Source: Vibrio sinaloensis DSM 21326 (GTDB lineage: Bacteria > Pseudomonadota > Gammaproteobacteria > Enterobacterales > Vibrionaceae). From it: a stretch of DNA of 64,000 nucleotides. The position numbers and the translations under genes are program-made. The stretch lies in NCBI RefSeq assembly GCF_000189275.1, contig NZ_AEVT01000076.1, forward strand, positions 1-64,000, read 5' to 3'. Shown piece after piece: positions 14,478 through 23,540 of this stretch. Each line of letters opens with the position of its first letter. Position 1 is the stretch's first letter. Below the pieces are notes generated by a model. That model ran no database searches. It had not been told where the DNA came from and saw nothing but the letters and a program-made list of their open reading frames with translations.

Positions 14478-14490
14478 GTGACAAGGTCAC
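14478..14490. other. Possible degenerate matS site
   Basis: GTGACAAGGTCAC matches the MatP consensus GTGAC-RNY-GTCAC except for G in place of the pyrimidine. It is intergenic and near the exact sites and matP. Weak evidence by itself. Confidence 0.3.
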
Positions 14491-14628
14491 GCTGGAATAT
14501 TAAATATATATTTGGGTAATCTTGAAGCAAACCGTAAGCTAGTCAGAACTATTGGAATAACAATTTTTAGTTATAGTGCATAAGTTCGACCAGCTGCGTT
14601 TATGAAGATAATGAATGATGCACTAGCC

Positions 14629-15849
14629 TTACTGACTCTCTAAGCTAATCTTGCCGGGCTGCTTTTCACGGATATGTTTAAGAGCGTCAGCTGGCATTTG
14701 AACATGTGCGAACCAAAATGGCTTGTGTTTATCAACAAACGCACTGCTTCTATCTAAGTTATCAAACATAGAATAGGCTTGCCCCTGCGCTAGAGCTTGC
14801 CCGTATTCACTTCGCTCTAAGATAGGCCTTTCTTCAATGTCATCTAGTAGAGCATTCTTTAGATGGATGGTACTGGCTGACCACTCTATTTCTTCGACAA
14901 TCTTACGAGTCAGATCTTTTTCAAGCGTTACCAGCAGCTTAGGAAGAATATTCATGTTCGGCTTTACTTCCGCACACGCATAGTACTCATTGCGAAAGTT
15001 ATTCTCACGATAGAACCGCATCTTCTCGATTAACGCGTCTTCAAACAGCTGGGGAAATTGATTAACAATAGCAAAGTGACAAATAGTTCTGAGCACACCA
15101 AGGAGGATCCCCTGCTCTGGGTTCTTCACGTTGGCTTCTTGAAGACGAATTCGGGTAACGTTCGCAGTCAATATCATGTGTTGCCATAATTTTGGTGCAA
15201 TGGTTTTGGTTAACGGGTTGTGCCAACGTAAAATAGGTTTCACCATTAGTATCGGAAACAGAACTTTGCAATTGTCCATACCCAAAGTACCAATAGCGAT
15301 CTGGGGATCATTGATGTCACGCGCCATTTTACCAATGCGGGCACAAAACTTGGGATTGTTGACTAAAGCAATAAAGTTAGCCTTTAGCTGGTTGTCATTT
15401 GTCGTCAATACGTTCAATTTGCTAAAACTTAATGACGGTGAATATGCGACACTAGAGAAGTAAGAAAAATCAGGGAAACGGCCAAGTAACTTGATTGCTG
15501 GCTGCGAGAGCAGTGTTTCTCTGATCATGTCCTCTGCGGTTTGAGAGACTTCTGCAACTACATTGCTGAACACTTTTTGTCTATCTTCAGCTTCCTGCCT
15601 ACGCTCTTGGACACGTTCACTTTCACACTCAAGCAGTAAACGCTGGTTATCCGTGATCCGTTCCTCTTCCTTCAATATCACGCTATCGCAAAACTCACTT
15701 TGACGGCTTAGTGTTGAATCGACATCTGATTGATCGAGGATATATTTCAGGCTCACCAGCCACTTAGCGTGACGCTCATAAGTAAGGTGGGAAATTTTTT
15801 GTGCCAGCGCGGTGGCTTCACTGTTGTATTTTCTATTGGTAACTAACAA
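14629..15849 (-). CDS. HDOD-domain protein
   Basis: 406 residues. The N-terminal 110 residues are a charged helical, probably coiled-coil region (LLLECESERVQERRQEAEDR). The remainder resembles the HDOD fold: LSQPAIKLLGRFPDF, then NNPKFCARIGKMARDINDP and AIGTLGMDNCKVLFPILMV. HDOD proteins are non-catalytic relatives of HD phosphohydrolases and act in signalling or stress networks. No catalytic HD pair is seen. Stand-alone gene with no obvious partner. Confidence 0.7.
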   Translation of the reverse strand: MLVTNRKYNSEATALAQKISHLTYERHAKWLVSLKYILDQSDVDSTLSRQSEFCDSVILKEEERITDNQRLLLECESERVQERRQEAEDRQKVFSNVVAEVSQTAEDMIRETLLSQPAIKLLGRFPDFSYFSSVAYSPSLSFSKLNVLTTNDNQLKANFIALVNNPKFCARIGKMARDINDPQIAIGTLGMDNCKVLFPILMVKPILRWHNPLTKTIAPKLWQHMILTANVTRIRLQEANVKNPEQGILLGVLRTICHFAIVNQFPQLFEDALIEKMRFYRENNFRNEYYACAEVKPNMNILPKLLVTLEKDLTRKIVEEIEWSASTIHLKNALLDDIEERPILERSEYGQALAQGQAYSMFDNLDRSSAFVDKHKPFWFAHVQMPADALKHIREKQPGKISLESQ

Positions 15850-15910
15850 GGCAGCACTTACAGTTTTTTAACCTATAACTAATTTAGCATATATTTTGTC
15901 GAGCAATTTA

Positions 15911-16225
15911 TCAGTTTGCAACATGTATCCTTAGGTATTTTTCTGGCGTACGGTATTTAAATCGTAACCCTTTCTTTATCGTGGTCTTACCCACTTTACA
16001 CAACCGATAGTCCCCCGTTGTCGTCACGGATGCGACTATTGCGTAATTATCGGTATGTTTTAACTCAACAAACACATCGCAGAAGCCCTTTAGATCGGAA
16101 GTCGCCAACTCTTTGAGCAACTTGTTCTTTAATTTCTTTGCGATGGGGTTGTGTGCAGCGTCGTCACTTGCGAGAACAAAGCTAGGCACGCTGGTTAACA
16201 TAAGTATTGATAGAATAAGCTTCAT
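15911..16225 (-). CDS. Secreted small protein, 104 aa, unknown
   Basis: Begins MKLILSILMLTSVPSFVLAS, a clear signal peptide with probable cleavage near residue 20. The mature part (about 84 residues) has two cysteines, FCDVFVELKH and YRLCKVGKTT, and a basic C-terminus, consistent with a small disulfide-bonded periplasmic protein. The leader holds a hairpin that includes the ribosome binding site, so expression is probably controlled. Family not recognised. Confidence 0.6.
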   Translation of the reverse strand: MKLILSILMLTSVPSFVLASDDAAHNPIAKKLKNKLLKELATSDLKGFCDVFVELKHTDNYAIVASVTTTGDYRLCKVGKTTIKKGLRFKYRTPEKYLRIHVAN

Positions 16226-16232
16226 AAAAAAA

Positions 16233-16258
16233 CCTCCGATACAAAAGAGTATCAGAGG
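16233..16258 (-). promoter_or_regulatory. Hairpin with embedded ribosome binding site and U-run before ATG
   Basis: On the minus strand CCTCTGATAC pairs with GTATCGGAGG (one mismatch, 6-nt loop), followed by seven T and then the ATG of the secreted protein. The GGAGG in the 3' arm is spaced seven nt from that ATG, so it is also the ribosome binding site. The element could be an attenuator of readthrough from upstream or a translation switch. Confidence 0.55.
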
Positions 16259-16329
16259 TCGAAGTTAGGATTTGATTTACAAGATTGAACTGGGAGCGCT
16301 ACAAAGCACTACAGCAACTGATATGTTTC

Positions 16330-16641
16330 TCAGCCCTGTTTTTTCCGTCCCTTGCTTTTAAAGCCTTGATGAGGAAAAACGTTTCGAATTCTTTGCTGAA
16401 CCTTTTTTGGTACCTGCTTAGAAAAAACCAACTTAGTTCCTGTGCGTTGCTGATACACCTTAAGCTCACCACTAAAAGGAGTATGCTCGGCGATATCGAT
16501 GACATTGTGTTTGAAGGTCGGTGGAAAGTGCCCTTTTTCTTTACTTATCTTGCCATCAACGAATGCGACTTTTAAAACTGGTCTGTCTACAACAACCAAC
16601 CAAAAGACAAGAATTGCAGCAATTAGGATTACATAAAGCAT
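16330..16641 (-). CDS. DUF3634 family membrane protein
   Basis: 103 residues with an N-terminal membrane helix (MLYVILIAAILVFWLVVV) followed by a cytoplasmic basic domain (VLKVAFVDGKISKEKGHFPP ... FPHQGFKSKGRKKQG). The pattern fits the DUF3634 family of Vibrio and Shewanella; function unknown. It lies 9 nt after matP on the same strand and is probably co-transcribed with it. Confidence 0.7.
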   Translation of the reverse strand: MLYVILIAAILVFWLVVVDRPVLKVAFVDGKISKEKGHFPPTFKHNVIDIAEHTPFSGELKVYQQRTGTKLVFSKQVPKKVQQRIRNVFPHQGFKSKGRKKQG

Positions 16642-16650
16642 GGCAGCTCC

Positions 16651-17097
16651 TTAATCGAGTAATTTAGATAAATCTTCTTTCAGACTGCTGACCGTTTTAC
16701 TCGCTTTTTCACTGCGAGAGGCCTCAGATAGCAAATACTCAATCGCATCAGAAAGCGTACATCCCAACTCATTCGCCCGATATGAGAGCTTTTCCCAAAC
16801 CCGGTAGTCTAAATCGATCGACTTTTTCTTAGTATGAATTTGTTCAGCGTTGAAGTGTCGCTTTCGCTTAGCTCGAATGGCTTGCTTGAGCTTATTGTCA
16901 AGCTCCGGAGACATATGTGTCTCGATCCATTCTAGCACCTGAGTCGGCTCGTGCTCGATTCGACGCAACTCATCAACGGCAGCATCGGCTTCACTTGAAT
17001 CTATGTGGCAGGTTATCTTCTCACCGGCTTTCCATTTGTTTATTAGATAATTCCATTTCCAACCACATTCTAAGTTTTCAAGCTGTTGATATTTCAT
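16651..17097 (-). CDS. matP: Macrodomain Ter protein MatP
   Basis: 148 residues, the family's usual size. The N-terminus MKYQQLENLECGWKWNYLIN and the ribbon-helix-helix segment KKKSIDLDYRVWEKLSYRAN with LSDAIEYLLSEA are characteristic, followed by a C-terminal coiled coil for tetramer bridging. MatP binds matS sites, condenses the replication terminus and links it to the divisome. Three exact matS sites occur in this window (24721, 27062, 49435), so the protein and its targets can be seen together. Divergent to the Lon-like protease gene, as in enterobacteria. Confidence 0.93.
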   Translation of the reverse strand: MKYQQLENLECGWKWNYLINKWKAGEKITCHIDSSEADAAVDELRRIEHEPTQVLEWIETHMSPELDNKLKQAIRAKRKRHFNAEQIHTKKKSIDLDYRVWEKLSYRANELGCTLSDAIEYLLSEASRSEKASKTVSSLKEDLSKLLD

Positions 17098-17270
17098 GAG
17101 TAAGCAAAATCCGTTAACGTTCTAGGTGACAGCGTAACCCTAACTACTCTTAGTTACAATCCCTATTGTAATCGAAAAGAGATCAAGATCATTAGATAAA
17201 ATTATCGGTATCTCATTAAACGCTTTTTCTATATAATTTCGTCCATTTTGTTACTAATTCGAACCCTATA

Positions 17271-18917
17271 ATGAATCAAGAAAGCTGGTGTTCCGTTACG
17301 CCTCAGTACTCGCAATTCGATGAACTTCTGCAGCAATTTGACCAGATTAAACTGGCCCATTTCCTCGATGTTCAACCTAGACTCCAGCAAACACTTGCCA
17401 CTTTTGCCCAATTAAAAGGCTTTTCGAAAGCACTGGTTATCAAGTCGATAGATAATTCATTTTATCGACAATTGATCAAGCGTGCTCTTGAAGAACAACT
17501 GAACGTATCGCATGTAAAAATGACCGAGTCATTGGCTGCAGACAAACTGTTCGGCTCTTATATCGCTAATGAATCAGGCCAAATCACAACCATGCACGAA
17601 GGCCTTCTCCACCAAGCTAATGGTGGTTACTTGATCATTCCTGCTAACTTAATTTTAGCGAACCCTGCGAGTTGGCAAGCTTTAAAAGCCATTCTTCTAG
17701 GGCAACCAAGTCAGCCAGTCAACGCCAATCCTAATCGTATTGCTCTTGATATTCCCAGTTATACATTTGACGTAAAGTTATTGATCGTCGGGGACCGCCA
17801 TCAGATTTCTGAATTTGAATACTTAGAAGAAGAACTCTACAACGGACTTGCCCTATATACTGAAATTGAAAACGAAATCGCCTTCAACCCATCAACGGCT
17901 GATACCCTTTTAGGCTTTATAGCATGGATCGTAAAAGAGTATGAATTGCCGACGCCAAGTTTTGATGCTCTGCATCGTATACTGATTGCCGGCGCTCGAT
18001 ACACAGAAGATCAGGATTACATGCCCATTGAACTGCTGTGGTATTTAGCTCTTCTCCAAGAAGCCGCATTGACCTCAAACGGTAAAACAGTCCATGCCTC
18101 AGACATAGATACTGCCGTAGACAATAAATACAACCGAGAAGCTTATCTTCCTGAAAGAGCGCTCGCTGATATCACCGATGGGCAAGTTATTATAGAGACT
18201 CAGGGGGAATGCATTGGCCAGGTAAACGGCTTAACCGTTATTGATGTTCCTGGACACCCTATGTCTTATGGCGAACCAGCTCGAATCTCTTGTGTTATCC
18301 ACTTTGGAGATGGTGATATCTCCGATGTAGAGCGTAAAGCAGAGCTTGGTGGTAACTTACACGCTAAAGGCATGATGATCATGCAGGCTTTCGTTAGCAG
18401 CGCACTTCAACTAGATGAACCATTACCCTATTCTGCATCCGTGGTGTTCGAGCAATCATACAGCGAAGTAGATGGCGACAGTGCGACCCTCGCAGAACTT
18501 TGCTCTTTCGTCAGTGCATTATCTGAGTTTCCGATCAACCAGCAAATTGCGGTTACTGGAGCAGTCGACCAGTTTGGCCGTGTGCAAGCCGTTGGCGGTT
18601 TGAATGAGAAAATTGAAGGCTTCTTCCACGTGTGTAAACATCAAGGCTTAACAGGACACCAAGGGGTAATTTTACCAAAGTCGAACCTTAAACACCTCGC
18701 CCTTCATCAAGATGTTGTCGACAGTATAAAAGAAGATCGCTTTCATATCTGGTCAGTCGCAACCGTCGATGAAGCAATACCTCTCATTATGGGTAAACCC
18801 TTCCGAGGTGACGATGAAGACAGCGTAATTAACAAGATTGCCGAAAGAATAGAAAATTTCGAAAAACATGAGCATCCGCCGGGAATTGTGGAACGCATCA
18901 AAAACTGGTTCAGATAA
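17271..18917 (+). CDS. YcbZ-like Lon-family protease (S16 domain)
   Basis: 548 residues. The C-terminal S16 protease domain shows the Ser-Lys dyad: Ser404 in EVDGDSATLAE and Lys447 in GGLNEKIEGFF. The N-terminal half aligns with the AAA_32-type region (EGLLHQANGGYLIIPANLIL) but shows no clear Walker A GxxGxGK, so ATP use is doubtful. Gene order matP, this gene, fabA is the same as E. coli matP-ycbZ-fabA, which supports orthology. Substrates are unknown. There is no strong ribosome binding site before this ATG; TATAAT at 17232-17237 may be its -10. Confidence 0.85.
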   Translation: MNQESWCSVTPQYSQFDELLQQFDQIKLAHFLDVQPRLQQTLATFAQLKGFSKALVIKSIDNSFYRQLIKRALEEQLNVSHVKMTESLAADKLFGSYIANESGQITTMHEGLLHQANGGYLIIPANLILANPASWQALKAILLGQPSQPVNANPNRIALDIPSYTFDVKLLIVGDRHQISEFEYLEEELYNGLALYTEIENEIAFNPSTADTLLGFIAWIVKEYELPTPSFDALHRILIAGARYTEDQDYMPIELLWYLALLQEAALTSNGKTVHASDIDTAVDNKYNREAYLPERALADITDGQVIIETQGECIGQVNGLTVIDVPGHPMSYGEPARISCVIHFGDGDISDVERKAELGGNLHAKGMMIMQAFVSSALQLDEPLPYSASVVFEQSYSEVDGDSATLAELCSFVSALSEFPINQQIAVTGAVDQFGRVQAVGGLNEKIEGFFHVCKHQGLTGHQGVILPKSNLKHLALHQDVVDSIKEDRFHIWSVATVDEAIPLIMGKPFRGDDEDSVINKIAERIENFEKHEHPPGIVERIKNWFR

Positions 18918-18938
18918 TGTAAATATTCATTAGAATCA

Positions 18939-18974
18939 GACTGGTTGGAGTTGTTTAGCGTACACGTGTTCACT
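18939..18974 (+). promoter_or_regulatory. FadR site followed by FabR site upstream of fabA
   Basis: GACTGGTTGGAGTTGTT (18939-18955) matches the FadR operator (core CTGGT..GA...GTT) at about 13 of 17 positions. AGCGTACACGTGTTCACT (18957-18974) closely matches the FabR palindrome AGCGTACACGTGTTCGCT as I remember it. In E. coli FadR activates and FabR represses fabA from adjacent sites; the same arrangement is visible here. Confidence 0.75.
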
Positions 18975-19008
18975 AAGATGCGGCTATCAAATATTGGAGT
19001 CATTGATA

Positions 19009-19527
19009 ATGCAAAACAAACGTGAATCATACAATCGTGAAGATCTTCTAGCATCAAGCCAAGGTGAACTATTTGGTGAGGGATACCCTCAGCTACCTGC
19101 ACCTAACATGCTAATGATGGACCGTATCACCAAAATGTCGGAAACCGAAGGTGATTTTGGTAAAGGTCTAATCCTTGCTGAGTTGGATATTACTCCGGAT
19201 CTATGGTTCTTCGATTGTCACTTCCCTGGTGACCCAGTAATGCCAGGCTGTCTAGGTCTAGATGCTATGTGGCAACTTGTAGGCTTCTACCTTGGTTGGA
19301 TCGGCGGTAAAGGCAAAGGACGTGCGCTAGGTGTTGGCGAAGTTAAGTTTACAGGTCAAATCCTTCCAACAGCGAAAAAAGTTACTTATGAAATCCACAT
19401 GAAACGTGTTGTAAACCGCAAGCTAGTTATGGGCCTTGCGGATGGTCGCGTTCTCGTTGATGGCAAAGAAATTTATGTTGCTAAAGACCTTAAAGTAGGT
19501 CTTTTCCAAGATACATCAGCGTTTTAA
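19009..19527 (+). CDS. fabA: 3-hydroxydecanoyl-ACP dehydratase/isomerase FabA
   Basis: 172 residues, near identical in layout to E. coli FabA. Catalytic His71 ([15 protein letters not shown]) and Asp85 (LGLDAMW) are present, and the C-terminus [13 protein letters not shown] is conserved. It dehydrates hydroxydecanoyl-ACP and isomerises the product to start unsaturated fatty acid synthesis, with FabB. The start at 19009 gives the family N-terminus [16 protein letters not shown] and has GGAG upstream. Regulated by FadR and FabR according to the sites directly upstream. Confidence 0.97.
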   Translation: MQNKRESYNREDLLASSQGELFGEGYPQLPAPNMLMMDRITKMSETEGDFGKGLILAELDITPDLWFFDCHFPGDPVMPGCLGLDAMWQLVGFYLGWIGGKGKGRALGVGEVKFTGQILPTAKKVTYEIHMKRVVNRKLVMGLADGRVLVDGKEIYVAKDLKVGLFQDTSAF

Positions 19528-19543
19528 TCTGATAGCAAATTTA

Positions 19544-19561
19544 GCGACTCACTTGAGTCGC
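19544..19561 (+). terminator. fabA terminator
   Basis: Perfect 8-bp stem GCGACTCA / TGAGTCGC with 2-nt loop, followed by TTTTTTAT, 16 nt after the fabA stop. Confidence 0.85.
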
Positions 19562-19657
19562 TTTTTTATCACCAGCTATTTTAGTTATAGTGCATTAAAA
19601 TAAGTAAAACCGAAACTAGCGCGTAATATTTACCTTTTATATTCTCCAGACAAGCAA

Positions 19658-19675
19658 AAGCCCCTTTCGGGGCTT
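19658..19675 (-). terminator. rmf terminator
   Basis: AAGCCCC / GGGGCTT stem with 4-nt loop; on the minus strand it is followed by TTGCTTG, downstream of rmf. Confidence 0.65.
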
Positions 19676-19706
19676 AATTCCTCTACTGTATGTGGAAATG
19701 AAGTCG

Positions 19707-19880
19707 TTATTTGTAGAGACCAGATTGTTTATCTTCTCTGGCATCGCGCCAACCACCAAGCCAATAGGATCGAGCATCCATCTGCTGGTACGGACAAGCG
19801 TCCATAGAACGGCCATTTAGGCCCGCTTTATAACCTTGAGATTGCGCTCTTTCCATGCGGTCACGCTTTTGTCTCTTCAT
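19707..19880 (-). CDS. rmf: Ribosome modulation factor Rmf
   Basis: 57 residues starting MKRQKRDRMERAQSQGYKAG and containing CPYQ and SYWLGGWRDARED, all conserved in Rmf. In slow growth it pairs 70S ribosomes into inactive 100S dimers with HPF. The start at 19880 matches the E. coli length (55) better than an ATG six codons upstream. It is next to fabA as in E. coli but convergent with it rather than in tandem. Confidence 0.95.
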   Translation of the reverse strand: MKRQKRDRMERAQSQGYKAGLNGRSMDACPYQQMDARSYWLGGWRDAREDKQSGLYK

Positions 19881-19999
19881 AGTGTCGTCCTCATACAAAA
19901 AAGTGTTTCTAACGTACTACTATTAAACTAATGTGGAGCTTTTGTGACTCCACAATTAAGAATCGATCAAATTGCGTCCATTCTCAAGGTATAAAAAAA

Positions 20000-20027
20000 G
20001 CACAGATCCAAAAATGTGAACCTGTGC
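20000..20027 (-). terminator. Terminator of the uup-DUF3466 operon
   Basis: On the minus strand GCACAG pairs with CTGTGC around a partly paired loop and is followed by seven T, 18 nt downstream of the DUF3466 stop. Confidence 0.65.
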
Positions 20028-20045
20028 CCTAGTTTAAAATTTCAC

Positions 20046-21617
20046 CTATTTTCTACGGAACCCAATGAAACCTAATAGTGTCAGAGCGATAATGCCAAAA
20101 CCGGCACCATTTCGTTCAACTTTAGATGTTTCTTGAGGTCGAGCGGAAATGTTCGACTCATCTGTACCATTAATTGGTACCAACTTCACTGCAACTAATT
20201 TAGCCCCTGCAGAACAGCTTGCATCAATTGCAGCACTGTCAAAACCACCAGCACAATAATAAGCCGTACCTGAGATCACACTTGCATCGTTGATGTCTGT
20301 TGCATCGATAACACGGTAGTCATTGTTGCTTGCTAAGCCGTTAGACCCGTAGGTGAGATCATCTAAATAGCGCGATGAGCCTCCTATTGGAGCCTTTGAG
20401 CTTCCAAATAGTGACGCAATAAACGCCGCTTTCGCTCGAGGTTTACCGCTGTTTGTTTCCTGATGCTTCTCACGATCGACTTGGCCAACGACTTCATCGT
20501 GGTTGTTGATTGCGCCCGCTTTCGCATTCGCACTGGTAAAGAACACCCCACCGCTTACCCAAGATGCGCTAGGATTATTGGTCACATCTCTAACGTAGAA
20601 CAATCTGTCGTTGATCGAGCCATCATTACCCGTTCGATACTTGGCAGTACCAATCGCAACACCTTGATCGTTAACAGAAGTCAAAAGCGAGTTTAGAAAG
20701 TTGTCTTCATAGTCTGATTTGCCGCCAGGGTATACGAGCGTGGGGGTAATATCACTCAAATCTGATAAATTAAATACGGCAGCAACTGGCAGCTCATCAC
20801 TGTCAGAGTTGTAACCTACCGCATAATCCGTTCCGTTAATGTTGGCAAGATCGCGCGCGCTACCTTGAGGCATGCTGCGGCCAGTTTCACTAGCGCCAGA
20901 CCAGCCGATGGTATGTTGTGTATTGCCATCCCACACGGTCGCTTTGGAGGTATAGTCGGTACCGTATCGAGTAGATTTAGTCGAGACAGAACCAACCGTT
21001 AAATTACCCAGTTGAGCAAAGGCTTGGCTACGATCGCCTCCGGCAAACGCGTTGTCCGTGCTGCTTTCAAAACCACGAGTACGCTCACTTAAGCTCTCTT
21101 GGTAACTACCGACAACCTCACCACTATCGTTAAAGTTATTTATAACGACATTGTTAGTCGAACTACCTACTTTGTTCGTTTCAACGTAGGCGCTTGAGTT
21201 TTCAATATCACCGCCTTCTTCACGCGCATATCCTTGACTATATTGGCGACTTGCCCAAGTGTCACAAAGGCTATCAGCGTAATCAAGGTAACGTCTACAG
21301 TAACTATCAAAACCATCTCGGTCGTCTTCGAGGTACTCGAAACCATTCTCAATTAAAAATGGCGCTTCAAGGCGGTATTCAAAGCCTTGCTGGAAACGCT
21401 GCTCTTCAAAAGCGATCTTATGATCAGCGTCGTGAGTGACCGCACAATCATCCGTTCCCCAGCAATCAACATTTGACTGTTGAATCGCCGAGCCCCAAGT
21501 TTCACTGTTTGAGTCAACAGGATCATAGGCGTAAACGTTGTAAATCGCCGCGCCTGCGTTAAAAGATGCAGCAACAGTGGCTGCAATCATCGAAATCTTT
21601 AAAATCTTACTACTCAT
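20046..21617 (-). CDS. DUF3466 family secreted protein with C-terminal sorting-like tail
   Basis: 523 residues. Signal peptide MSSKILKISMIAATVAASFN to about residue 23. The mature part has repeated INDxGxVVGxxY-like units (NNFNDSGEVVGSYQES, NINGTDYAVGYN, NNHDEVVGQVD, NDASVISGTAYY), the HAF-type beta repeats seen in DUF3466. It ends in RNGAGFGIIALTLLGFIGFRRK-like sequence, that is, glycines, a hydrophobic helix and basic residues, like GlyGly-CTERM tails cut by rhombosortase. Lies 6 nt after uup. Surface role likely, exact function unknown. Confidence 0.7.
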   Translation of the reverse strand: MSSKILKISMIAATVAASFNAGAAIYNVYAYDPVDSNSETWGSAIQQSNVDCWGTDDCAVTHDADHKIAFEEQRFQQGFEYRLEAPFLIENGFEYLEDDRDGFDSYCRRYLDYADSLCDTWASRQYSQGYAREEGGDIENSSAYVETNKVGSSTNNVVINNFNDSGEVVGSYQESLSERTRGFESSTDNAFAGGDRSQAFAQLGNLTVGSVSTKSTRYGTDYTSKATVWDGNTQHTIGWSGASETGRSMPQGSARDLANINGTDYAVGYNSDSDELPVAAVFNLSDLSDITPTLVYPGGKSDYEDNFLNSLLTSVNDQGVAIGTAKYRTGNDGSINDRLFYVRDVTNNPSASWVSGGVFFTSANAKAGAINNHDEVVGQVDREKHQETNSGKPRAKAAFIASLFGSSKAPIGGSSRYLDDLTYGSNGLASNNDYRVIDATDINDASVISGTAYYCAGGFDSAAIDASCSAGAKLVAVKLVPINGTDESNISARPQETSKVERNGAGFGIIALTLLGFIGFRRK

Positions 21618-21623
21618 TGGGGG

Positions 21624-23540
21624 TTAACTTTCCTGTTGCATTGCTTCAAGCTCTTCCCAGCGTTCAAAAGCAATTTCTAGTTCCTGCTCAGTGGCAGTCA
21701 GCTTATCTAAAATCGGTTGAGTTTGCTCTACTGGCTTAGAGAAAAATTCCGGATTGTTAACTTGCATCTGCAAATCTTCAATCTCGGCTTCTAGCTGCTC
21801 TAGTTTGGCCGGTAGACCTTCTAATTCTCTCTGCAGTTTATAAGATAATTTCTTTGGCTTATTCTTAGCAGGAGCCGTTTTGGGAGTTTCCTCAACCTGT
21901 TTGTCTTTTTTCGCTGGTTTTTCCATCGCACGAGAGCCATGAGCCTGAGCTCTTTGCTGCTGTGCATCATGATAACCACCAACGAATTCCTCTATCAAAC
22001 CATTACCTTCAAAAATCCAGCTTGATGTCACCGTATTGTCTACAAACTGACGATCATGGCTTACAAGAAGTAATGTACCCTGATAGTTGGCAAGCAAATC
22101 TTCTAAAAGTTCCAACGTTTCGATATCTAAATCGTTAGTTGGTTCATCAAGCACCAATAAATTATTTGGTCGTAAGAAAATACGTGCAAGCAATAAACGG
22201 TTCTTTTCACCACCAGAAAGCGCTTTAACCGGGGTACGGGCACGCTTTGGCGCAAAGAGGAAATCCTGCAAATAGCTCAAAGCATGGCGCTGGCGACCAC
22301 CTACCATCACCTCTTGTTTCCCATCCGCTAAGTTGTCGATTACCGACTTTTCAGGATCGAGCACTTCACGGTACTGGTCAAAATAAGCAACCTCTAACTT
22401 AGTACCGCAATGAAGGCGACCGCTTTGCGGTTTAAGATCTTCGAGCAGCAACTTAAGCAGCGTACTTTTTCCGCACCCGTTCGGTCCGATCAGTGCGATG
22501 CGATCGCCGCGCATAATATTAAACGAGAAATCTTTGACGATTGTTTTGCCTTCAATATCGTAGTTAATATTCTCAGCTTCAAATACGATTTTACCGGAGC
22601 GTGACGCATCGTCGATCTGAATATTGGCTTTGCCTTGAACCTCTCGACGATCTGACCGTTCTTCACGTAGCTTTTTCAGCGCGCGCACACGCCCTTCATT
22701 ACGCGTTCGGCGTGCTTTAATACCCTGACGAATCCATACTTCTTCTTGAGCAAGCTTCTTGTCAAACTCAGCGTTCTGCATCTCTTCAACACGTAGCATC
22801 TCTTCTTTTTCGACCAAGTAATTGTCATAGTTACCAGGGAAAGAAGCGAGCTTACCTCGATCAAGATCAACAATACGCGTTGCCATCGATTTAATGAACG
22901 CTCGGTCGTGAGAAATGAAAATGATCGAACCACGGAAGTCTTTAAGGAAGGTTTCCAGCCACTCAATCGTCGTGACATCGAGGTGGTTGGTCGGTTCATC
23001 AAGTAGAAGTACATCTGGGTCGCATACCAGTGCTCTAGCAAGTGCCGCTTTTCGCTGCCAACCACCGGATAAGTCGGTCAACTTTGTATGACCATCGAGT
23101 TTTAGCGCGGTTAGAACGTTTTTTATACGGTCTTCGAAACGCCATGCGCCTGAGTGTTCTAGTTGTTCTTGAATACGTGCTAATTTATTGATGTTCTGCT
23201 CTGATGGATCTGTCGCGATGAGATCGAGCTGATCTTGATAGATCTTAAGCTGGTCACCAACCTCAGCCAAACCACCAGCCACATAATCAAGCACCGTACC
23301 CTCTTGATTTCGCGGTGGGTCTTGCTCGAGGCGGGACACGACAACATCTTGAGTCACAGTCAACTTGCCATCATCTAATAGCACATCACCCGCTAACACC
23401 TTCATCAGCGTCGACTTGCCCGCACCATTTCGGCCAACTAAACAGACCCGTTCGTTTTCCTGTAATGCGAAATCCGCATGATCCAATAAAGGGTGATCAC
23501 CGTAAGCCAGCAATCCATTATTTATGGTGAGTAATGCCAT
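21624..23540 (-). CDS. uup: ABC-F ATPase Uup
   Basis: 638 residues with two ABC cassettes: Walker A GRNGAGKST and GPNGCGKST, signatures LSGGWQRK and LSGGEKNR, Walker B LLLDEPTNHLD and LVLDEPTNDLD. There are no membrane helices, and the C-terminal charged coiled coil (LEQLEAEIEDLQMQV) marks Uup. Known to affect ribosome assembly or stalled translation and precise transposon excision. It overlaps the glutaredoxin-like gene by 23 nt and sits between rlmL and the DUF3466 gene in one minus-strand unit. Confidence 0.93.
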   Translation of the reverse strand: MALLTINNGLLAYGDHPLLDHADFALQENERVCLVGRNGAGKSTLMKVLAGDVLLDDGKLTVTQDVVVSRLEQDPPRNQEGTVLDYVAGGLAEVGDQLKIYQDQLDLIATDPSEQNINKLARIQEQLEHSGAWRFEDRIKNVLTALKLDGHTKLTDLSGGWQRKAALARALVCDPDVLLLDEPTNHLDVTTIEWLETFLKDFRGSIIFISHDRAFIKSMATRIVDLDRGKLASFPGNYDNYLVEKEEMLRVEEMQNAEFDKKLAQEEVWIRQGIKARRTRNEGRVRALKKLREERSDRREVQGKANIQIDDASRSGKIVFEAENINYDIEGKTIVKDFSFNIMRGDRIALIGPNGCGKSTLLKLLLEDLKPQSGRLHCGTKLEVAYFDQYREVLDPEKSVIDNLADGKQEVMVGGRQRHALSYLQDFLFAPKRARTPVKALSGGEKNRLLLARIFLRPNNLLVLDEPTNDLDIETLELLEDLLANYQGTLLLVSHDRQFVDNTVTSSWIFEGNGLIEEFVGGYHDAQQQRAQAHGSRAMEKPAKKDKQVEETPKTAPAKNKPKKLSYKLQRELEGLPAKLEQLEAEIEDLQMQVNNPEFFSKPVEQTQPILDKLTATEQELEIAFERWEELEAMQQES

